A program made the translations under genes and the position numbers. From assembly GCA_937871115.1 (NCBI GenBank), contig CALMXW010000068.1, positions 1 to 8,845 of the forward strand: a stretch of DNA of 8,845 bases, given 5' to 3'. The notes under the pieces are model-generated. The model was not told the origin of the DNA. It was given only the letters and a program-made list of their open reading frames with translations, and did not search any database. The DNA is from an uncultured bacterium (GTDB lineage Bacteria > Patescibacteriota > Minisyncoccia > Phycocordibacterales > CAIJYI01). The first letter of the stretch is position 1. Each line of letters opens with the position of its first letter. Shown here in pieces: positions 6,249 to 8,845 of this stretch.

Positions 6249-6959
6249 TTAATCTGGGTAAGCCTCAACGACTCCTGTTTTGTGTGTAATGTTTAGTTTT
6301 TCAGCAAGCCCTGGAAACATGGTCTTATTTTGTAGTCCCACAGAAAGGGTGTCTAACTTGGACAACCCTGGATACGGGAGAAGTGTATAGACCCGGTTGT
6401 CACCGTACGCACGTACTCCATCGATGAAAAGTGGCAACTCGTTCAGTATGTATTCTGCAAGCCGGTTCATCTTCTCTCCAGATAATTTTTCTAACGTAGA
6501 AGCACGGTCCTTTCTTCCCTCTTTTACTATATCTAGCACACAATCTCTAAATTTAGTATTGTTCTTAAATCCTTCTTTAATAATCTCAAAATTTTTCTGG
6601 TATGAATTATTTTCCAGCGCGTCCTTCCAACGCACAAGTCTGACTTTTGTTTGGTCAGTAGAGGGTAAGCGACTGATAATTTCTTCAATCTCTTGAAATT
6701 TCTCATCTCCCAAGGTAAGAGCCTTGTTCATGGCAGCAGCTTGGGTTCGTCCATCCAGAACTTCTAGGTTTATGGCGTGGATATAATCACCAACAACAAT
6801 CAAGACACTTTCTCGGGTGTTTGCAATTGCCCAGCCGATATATTCCTCAATTCGTTCTTTTGTAAAATATTTGTTCCCAAGACTGATTCCCACCCATATG
6901 TTGTGTTTTTTGTCGGCAACTTCTCTGGGGTCTGCGTTGAGGTAATTTTCTATTCGCAT
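6249..6959 (-). CDS. tRNA-dependent cyclodipeptide synthase (CDPS)
   Basis: Predicted to make a cyclic dipeptide (diketopiperazine) from two aminoacyl-tRNAs by a ping-pong mechanism with a covalent aminoacyl-Ser. I recognise it by comparison with AlbC. WVGISLGNKYF matches IGISAGNSYF and gives nucleophile Ser (S26 from the ATG at 6959). LDGRTQAAAMNKAL matches the AlbC segment after its active-site strand. YILNELPLF matches YVLAEAPLF, keeping the Tyr178/Glu182 equivalents (Y170, E174). LPYPG supplies the Tyr202 equivalent (Y196), followed by Pro. Length 236 residues, normal for CDPS. The AlbC alpha-4 Arg-rich patch that binds tRNA is not obvious; the matching region is acidic. A TTG at 6986 would add nine residues and overlap cca. 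Base composition is visibly more A+T-rich than the neighbours. No tailoring oxidase or transporter is visible nearby. Cyclodipeptide produced is unknown. Confidence 0.85.
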   Translation of the reverse strand: MRIENYLNADPREVADKKHNIWVGISLGNKYFTKERIEEYIGWAIANTRESVLIVVGDYIHAINLEVLDGRTQAAAMNKALTLGDEKFQEIEEIISRLPSTDQTKVRLVRWKDALENNSYQKNFEIIKEGFKNNTKFRDCVLDIVKEGRKDRASTLEKLSGEKMNRLAEYILNELPLFIDGVRAYGDNRVYTLLPYPGLSKLDTLSVGLQNKTMFPGLAEKLNITHKTGVVEAYPD

Positions 6960-6973
6960 TGTGTTTAAAGATT

Positions 6974-8434
6974 TCACTTTACCCAATGGCGCTTTCGTAT
7001 CTCCCCTACTTCTTCCGCTTCTTTCTCATCTTTTTTCTCTTTTCCCTTGTCACCGAGCGCGCGGAGTTCTTTGTCGGGAAGTTTTGAAAATTCTTTCAGT
7101 CGTTTCACGAGATACTCTTCCGTATTTTTTTCTGGATCGTCGAGGACTTCTTCTAAAAATGCGTGCAACATCCAGCCCAGGCGTGGGCCCGGCTTCTCCC
7201 CCGTTATTTCCATAATCTTGTGGCCATCAATGTTGAGCATTTTTACTGACACTGGTGCACGTGTTGCCTCTTCGATCATTGCCTCGTATTTTCGGAGACG
7301 ATATGGTTTTTCTTTCGGCCGCCCCATGCCGATGCGGTCGCAAGCGCGTACCTTCATAAGGTCCCACACGTTTTCTGGTCCGACATTTCGTACAATCCTT
7401 CGTACTGCAGAAAGGGTTATTTTGTCGATGTCTGTGAAAAATAGGTGCCAGCGCACAAGAGTAGAGACAACCTCAGTAATTTTCTTTGGAAATTTGAGGC
7501 GGTCCATAATTTTCTTTGTTATTCTTCCGCCAACCACGTCGTGCCCGTAAAATGTCCAGTCTTTCTTTTCTGGTGCCCATTTTCGCGTAGCAGGCTTCCC
7601 CACATCGTGAAACAGTGCGGCGAGTCGAACATGGAGCGGCCAGTTGTTCTCCACAGCATGATTAAGTGCGCGAAGGTTGTGCTCCCAGACATGGTAAATG
7701 TGGTCGCCGTTTTGCTCGCACCCAATCCCCTCCTCGAGTTCTGGGAGAATGTGCTTGAGAAGGCCGAGTTTCTGGGCGACAGCAATCCCCTGCATCGCAT
7801 TTGGCGACTCAATGATTTTTACAAATTCATCGCGAATTCTTTCGTGAGAAATCTTTGCAAGCAAATCAGCATGTTTCGCAGTCGCGTCTTGTGTTTCACT
7901 CTCAATAACAAACCCAAGCTCGGAAGCAAAGCGCACTGCCCGAAGCATCCGGAGAGCGTCTTCGGAAAATCTATCAGATGCCTCCCCCACTGCTCGAATG
8001 GTCTTGTCTTTTAAATCCCTTTGGCCTTCGTAGAGGTCTATAATTTGTCCTTTTGTTGCGTCGTAAGCAAGTGCATTGATGGTAAAATCTCTCCGCTTGA
8101 GATCGTCGTCGAGTTTTGAACTAAAGGACACAGAGTCCGGGTGCCGTGCGTCACTGTACTTTGCTTCAAGGCGGTATGGAGTAACCTCTACGATCCCCTC
8201 CCCTTCGGTCACTACACCCACAGTACCATACTCGTTTTCGTAAAATGTCTTTTCAAAAAGATTTTGTATTTCTTCGGGTGTTGCGTTGGTCGTCGCGTCC
8301 CAGTCTTTCGGCTCACGCCCAAGGAGAAGATCTCGTACACACCCACCCACCAAATATGCTTCGAAACCCGCTTTTTGGAGCGTTTCGGTTACATGTGTAA
8401 CATATGGGGGGATTTTTGCGTTAATTTCTTTCAT
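6974..8434 (-). CDS. cca: CCA-adding tRNA nucleotidyltransferase (class II) with HD domain
   Basis: Adds or repairs the 3' CCA of tRNAs. From the ATG at 8434 it has 486 residues. Visible motifs: [12 protein letters not shown] (28-39) with the family GG; DWD (44-46), the metal-binding DxD; an intact flexible loop around RLEAKYSDARHPD (88-100); RRDFTINAL (114-122), the template-binding region start; and SEDALRMLRAVRF (157-169). A C-terminal HD phosphohydrolase domain follows, with HDVGKP at 276-281 and a second HD at 298-299. The intact flexible loop argues that it can add the terminal A. The last 35 or so residues are a charged Lys/Glu tail. The frame also stays open upstream through a palindrome to an ATG at 8524, adding 30 residues. 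I prefer 8434 because KEINAKIPPYV aligns with the start of the paralogue at 8666. Confidence 0.95.
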   Translation of the reverse strand: MKEINAKIPPYVTHVTETLQKAGFEAYLVGGCVRDLLLGREPKDWDATTNATPEEIQNLFEKTFYENEYGTVGVVTEGEGIVEVTPYRLEAKYSDARHPDSVSFSSKLDDDLKRRDFTINALAYDATKGQIIDLYEGQRDLKDKTIRAVGEASDRFSEDALRMLRAVRFASELGFVIESETQDATAKHADLLAKISHERIRDEFVKIIESPNAMQGIAVAQKLGLLKHILPELEEGIGCEQNGDHIYHVWEHNLRALNHAVENNWPLHVRLAALFHDVGKPATRKWAPEKKDWTFYGHDVVGGRITKKIMDRLKFPKKITEVVSTLVRWHLFFTDIDKITLSAVRRIVRNVGPENVWDLMKVRACDRIGMGRPKEKPYRLRKYEAMIEEATRAPVSVKMLNIDGHKIMEITGEKPGPRLGWMLHAFLEEVLDDPEKNTEEYLVKRLKEFSKLPDKELRALGDKGKEKKDEKEAEEVGEIRKRHWVK

Positions 8435-8435
8435 G

Positions 8436-8529
8436 ATAAAATGACTCAGATAACTTCCCTGTCTCGCGTCTTTACCCGCAAGCGGGCTCCGACGCCGCTT
8501 CGCCACGAAAGTTATCTGAGTCATTTTAT
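8436..8529. repeat. 94-bp palindromic element directly upstream of the cca start codon
   Basis: Perfect 21-base inverted repeats at 8436-8456 and 8509-8529 flank a 52-base GC-rich core. The core holds gcgtc (8466-8470) pairing with gacgc (8491-8495), enclosing cccg/cggg. The left arm ends one base before the cca ATG. Trimmed by two or three bases, the arms are bordered by TA (8437-8438 and 8527-8528), which could be a TA target duplication of the Tc1/IS630 kind. There is no open frame for a transposase, so it would be a non-autonomous element. The minus strand is open through it in the cca frame. Its sequence is unrelated to the palindrome in tgt. Confidence 0.85.
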
Positions 8530-8541
8530 ACTACAATATTT

Positions 8542-8570
8542 TTGATATTTTAGGAATTTTCATGTATTGT
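8542..8570 (+). promoter_or_regulatory. Candidate promoter for tRNA-Arg
   Basis: TTGATA (8542-8547, five of six matches to TTGACA) and TATTGT (8565-8570, four of six to TATAAT) are separated by 17 bases. Transcription would start near 8577, about seven bases before the mature tRNA 5' end. Confidence 0.5.
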
Positions 8571-8583
8571 TAGAAAATCACCT

Positions 8584-8655
8584 GCTCCCGTGGTGAAATG
8601 GATATCACAACAGTCTTCGGAACTGTCGTTGGGGGTTCGAATCCCTCTGGGTGCA
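8584..8655 (+). tRNA. tRNA-Arg with anticodon TCG
   Basis: A full cloverleaf can be drawn over 72 bases. D-stem GTGA/TCAC (8593-8596, 8605-8608), anticodon stem ACAGT/ACTGT (8610-8614, 8622-8626) with loop CTTCGGA, so the anticodon is TCG at 8617-8619, reading CGA and other CGN codons. The T-arm is GGGGG-TTCGAAT-CCCTC (8631-8647) with one G-U pair. The acceptor stem pairs 8584-8590 with 8648-8654 but has a T-T mismatch at pair 3-70 and a G-T at 7-66. The discriminator is A8655, followed by CAA, so CCA is not encoded and must be added. It is flanked by two cca genes. Confidence 0.93.
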
Positions 8656-8665
8656 CAATTTTTTT

Positions 8666-8845
8666 ATGAATGTAAAAATTAATAGGGAAGATATACCGAC
8701 ATATGTCCAATTTGTCTCAGAAACACTTGTAAATAAGGGTTATGAAGCATATTTAGTGGGGGGATGTGTTCGTGATCTCATTATGGGTCGCATTCCAAAG
8801 GATTGGGATGTAACCACTGATGCATTGCCGGAGCAAATTCAAGCT
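8666..8845 (+). CDS. Second CCA-adding enzyme paralogue, N-terminal 60 codons (continues beyond the window)
   Basis: The ATG at 8666 opens a frame that runs to the window edge. The nucleotidyltransferase head is unmistakable: [13 protein letters not shown] at residues 28-40 and the DWD metal-binding motif at 45-47. By hand alignment it is about 65% identical to the cca at 6974-8434 over 54 residues. Codons differ at many synonymous positions, so the duplication is not recent or the copy was acquired. The flexible loop, RRD motif and HD region lie outside, so I cannot say whether it is a full CCA enzyme, a CC-adding or an A-adding one. The start lies ten bases after the tRNA-Arg end, right behind seven T's, with no Shine-Dalgarno, and may be on the tRNA transcript. 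Confidence 0.88.
   Translation, partial: MNVKINREDIPTYVQFVSETLVNKGYEAYLVGGCVRDLIMGRIPKDWDVTTDALPEQIQA

Noticed and set aside
6959..6986. TTG start for the cyclodipeptide synthase at 6986
   Set aside because: It would overlap cca by 13 bases and needs a rare start codon with no ribosome binding site. The ATG at 6959 is simpler, though the longer form cannot be excluded.
7445..8014. 189-codon plus-strand frame opposite cca
   Set aside because: It lies entirely antisense to a well-conserved CCA enzyme and encodes nothing recognisable.
8631..8665. Intrinsic terminator formed by the tRNA T-arm and the seven T's
   Set aside because: The T-arm hairpin is separated from the T-run by eleven bases, too far for a standard intrinsic terminator. 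Termination here remains possible but is unsupported.
1..8845. CRISPR array, insertion sequence with transposase, prophage or toxin-antitoxin genes
   Set aside because: No spaced direct repeats, transposase motifs, integrase or small toxin/antitoxin pairs were seen on either strand.

Overview
The window looks like a piece of a Candidate Phyla Radiation (Patescibacteria) genome, most likely Parcubacteria-like. This is an inference from gene style: short intergenic gaps, almost no Shine-Dalgarno sequences, a LysM-M23 secreted peptidase beside a Pro/Thr/Glu-rich disordered protein, an ITPA-type nucleotide pyrophosphatase, and a tRNA gene without an encoded CCA end. The standard bacterial code fits, because cca ends in TGA while tgt and others end in TAA or TAG.

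Layout. Positions 1-1019 (-) hold the N-terminal 339 residues of a UvrD/PcrA helicase. Next come a low-complexity protein of unknown function (1058-2182, -) and, divergent from it, a secreted two-LysM M23 endopeptidase (2292-3368, +). A pentein-fold hydrolase related to dimethylarginine dimethylaminohydrolase follows (3455-4315, +) and ends in a clear hairpin terminator. On the minus strand runs a compact four-gene cluster, in transcription order: CCA-adding enzyme (8434-6974), tRNA-dependent cyclodipeptide synthase (6959-6249), ITPA/RdgB-like pyrophosphatase (6237-5686) and tRNA-guanine transglycosylase (5649-4369). Upstream and divergent lie tRNA-Arg(TCG) (8584-8655, +) and the first 60 codons of a second CCA-adding enzyme (8666-8845, +).

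Most notable points. (1) A 104-bp nested palindrome sits inside tgt, is read straight through, and adds 34 residues to an otherwise intact enzyme; this resembles the protein-coding palindromic elements known from Rickettsia. (2) A second, unrelated palindrome of 94 bp with perfect 21-bp arms ends one base before the cca start codon. It is open in the cca frame, so it could supply an N-terminal extension. (3) A cyclodipeptide synthase, which consumes aminoacyl-tRNA, lies between two tRNA-maturation genes and mixes the signature residues of the two known subfamilies. (4) Two diverged cca paralogues flank a tRNA that needs CCA added and that has an unusual acceptor stem. (5) The ITPA-like protein has changed residues where the family recognises the purine base. 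(6) Only the pentein gene has a strong Shine-Dalgarno and a high share of AGA/AGG arginine codons, which hints at a different origin.

Functionally, three of the four genes in the minus-strand cluster act on tRNA (3'-end repair, anticodon base exchange, diversion of aminoacyl-tRNA into diketopiperazines), and the fourth cleans the nucleotide pool. The two proteins near 1-3.4 kb fit DNA repair and cell-wall remodelling and have no visible link to this cluster.
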